The notes under the pieces are model-generated. The model had not been told where the DNA came from. It did not search any database and saw nothing but the letters and a program-made list of their open reading frames with translations. 51,951 nt of DNA from contig QXWO01000044.1 of the NCBI GenBank assembly GCA_009911035.1, forward strand, positions 1-51,951. The letters are read 5' to 3'. Each line of letters begins with the position of its first letter. Position 1 is the stretch's first letter. Position numbers and translations under genes: made by a program. Source of the stretch: Lachnospiraceae bacterium. GTDB lineage: Bacteria; Bacillota; Clostridia; Lachnospirales; Lachnospiraceae. Below, piece after piece: positions 51,803 through 51,951 of this stretch.

Positions 51803-51951
51803 ATAAAACTTCTCTGAACAAAACAACGTACTTGCGCGGGAACGCCAACTGGCACAGGCCGCTACCACCTCAATTTTGCTACGAAAATAAAACTCGTAGC
51901 CAAGAACTGAACCTTGACAACAAATGTTTTCAACAATCATGGAAGCATCAC

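Overview
The window reads as chromosomal DNA of an anaerobic, low-to-mid GC Firmicute, most likely family Lachnospiraceae (Clostridia). This is an inference from the gene content: a pyrophosphate-type phosphofructokinase, a flavin reductase-rubredoxin fusion, a NADPH glutamate synthase pair, YesMN-type two-component control of a sugar ABC importer, a Pro-Gly-Arg-His-Gln-Lys-Leu tRNA series and strong AGGAGG ribosome binding sites. I cannot fix the genus. There is no rRNA, no CRISPR array and no intact mobile element. Nearly all genes lie on the minus strand; only the ABC-F gene (15835-17391) and an AraC regulator (47082-47867) are on plus.

Region 1 (1-4750) is a decayed accessory island. It holds a ribosomal peptide precursor with a GG-type leader and a core without cysteine, a collapsed NHLP-type export ATPase, a short HlyD-like export protein, and a LytTR/AgrC-type two-component system. 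The response regulator of that system has shrunk to 50 codons, and its kinase is spliced to the 3' part of an IS30-family transposase. Two small membrane or YkvA-type genes lie upstream.

Region 2 (4750-25160) is housekeeping and stress physiology: gltBD, a perR-chemoreceptor operon, a CPBP protease, an S1-domain protein, a flavin reductase-rubredoxin with a PerR-like operator, an ABC-F protein, glycogen phosphorylase with its LacI regulator, a CheX-like/CheY pair, PPi-phosphofructokinase, and a CaCA cation antiporter behind what looks like a yybP-ykoY manganese riboswitch with its terminator.

Region 3 (25167-33500) has a HAD phosphatase-MATE pair, a tRNA operon interrupted by a second MATE gene, and an RlmL-like methyltransferase / amidase-fold protein / RdgB / phosphoesterase series. 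The amidase-fold protein has lost most of its catalytic residues. A 48-residue Asn/Gln/Ser-rich gene follows.

Region 4 (33750-47870) runs from a DUF1700 protein, cardiolipin synthase and a pyridoxamine kinase into a carbohydrate locus: GH88 and GH43 enzymes, a solute-binding lipoprotein, two permeases, YesM/YesN and a divergent AraC regulator. The likely job is uptake and cleavage of xylose- and uronate-containing oligosaccharides.

Region 5 (47870-51951) holds a TetR regulator and a membrane protein sharing an identical 13-bp operator, a hemerythrin/DUF134-NifX metal-protein operon, and a PIN-domain module with a partly duplicated partner gene.
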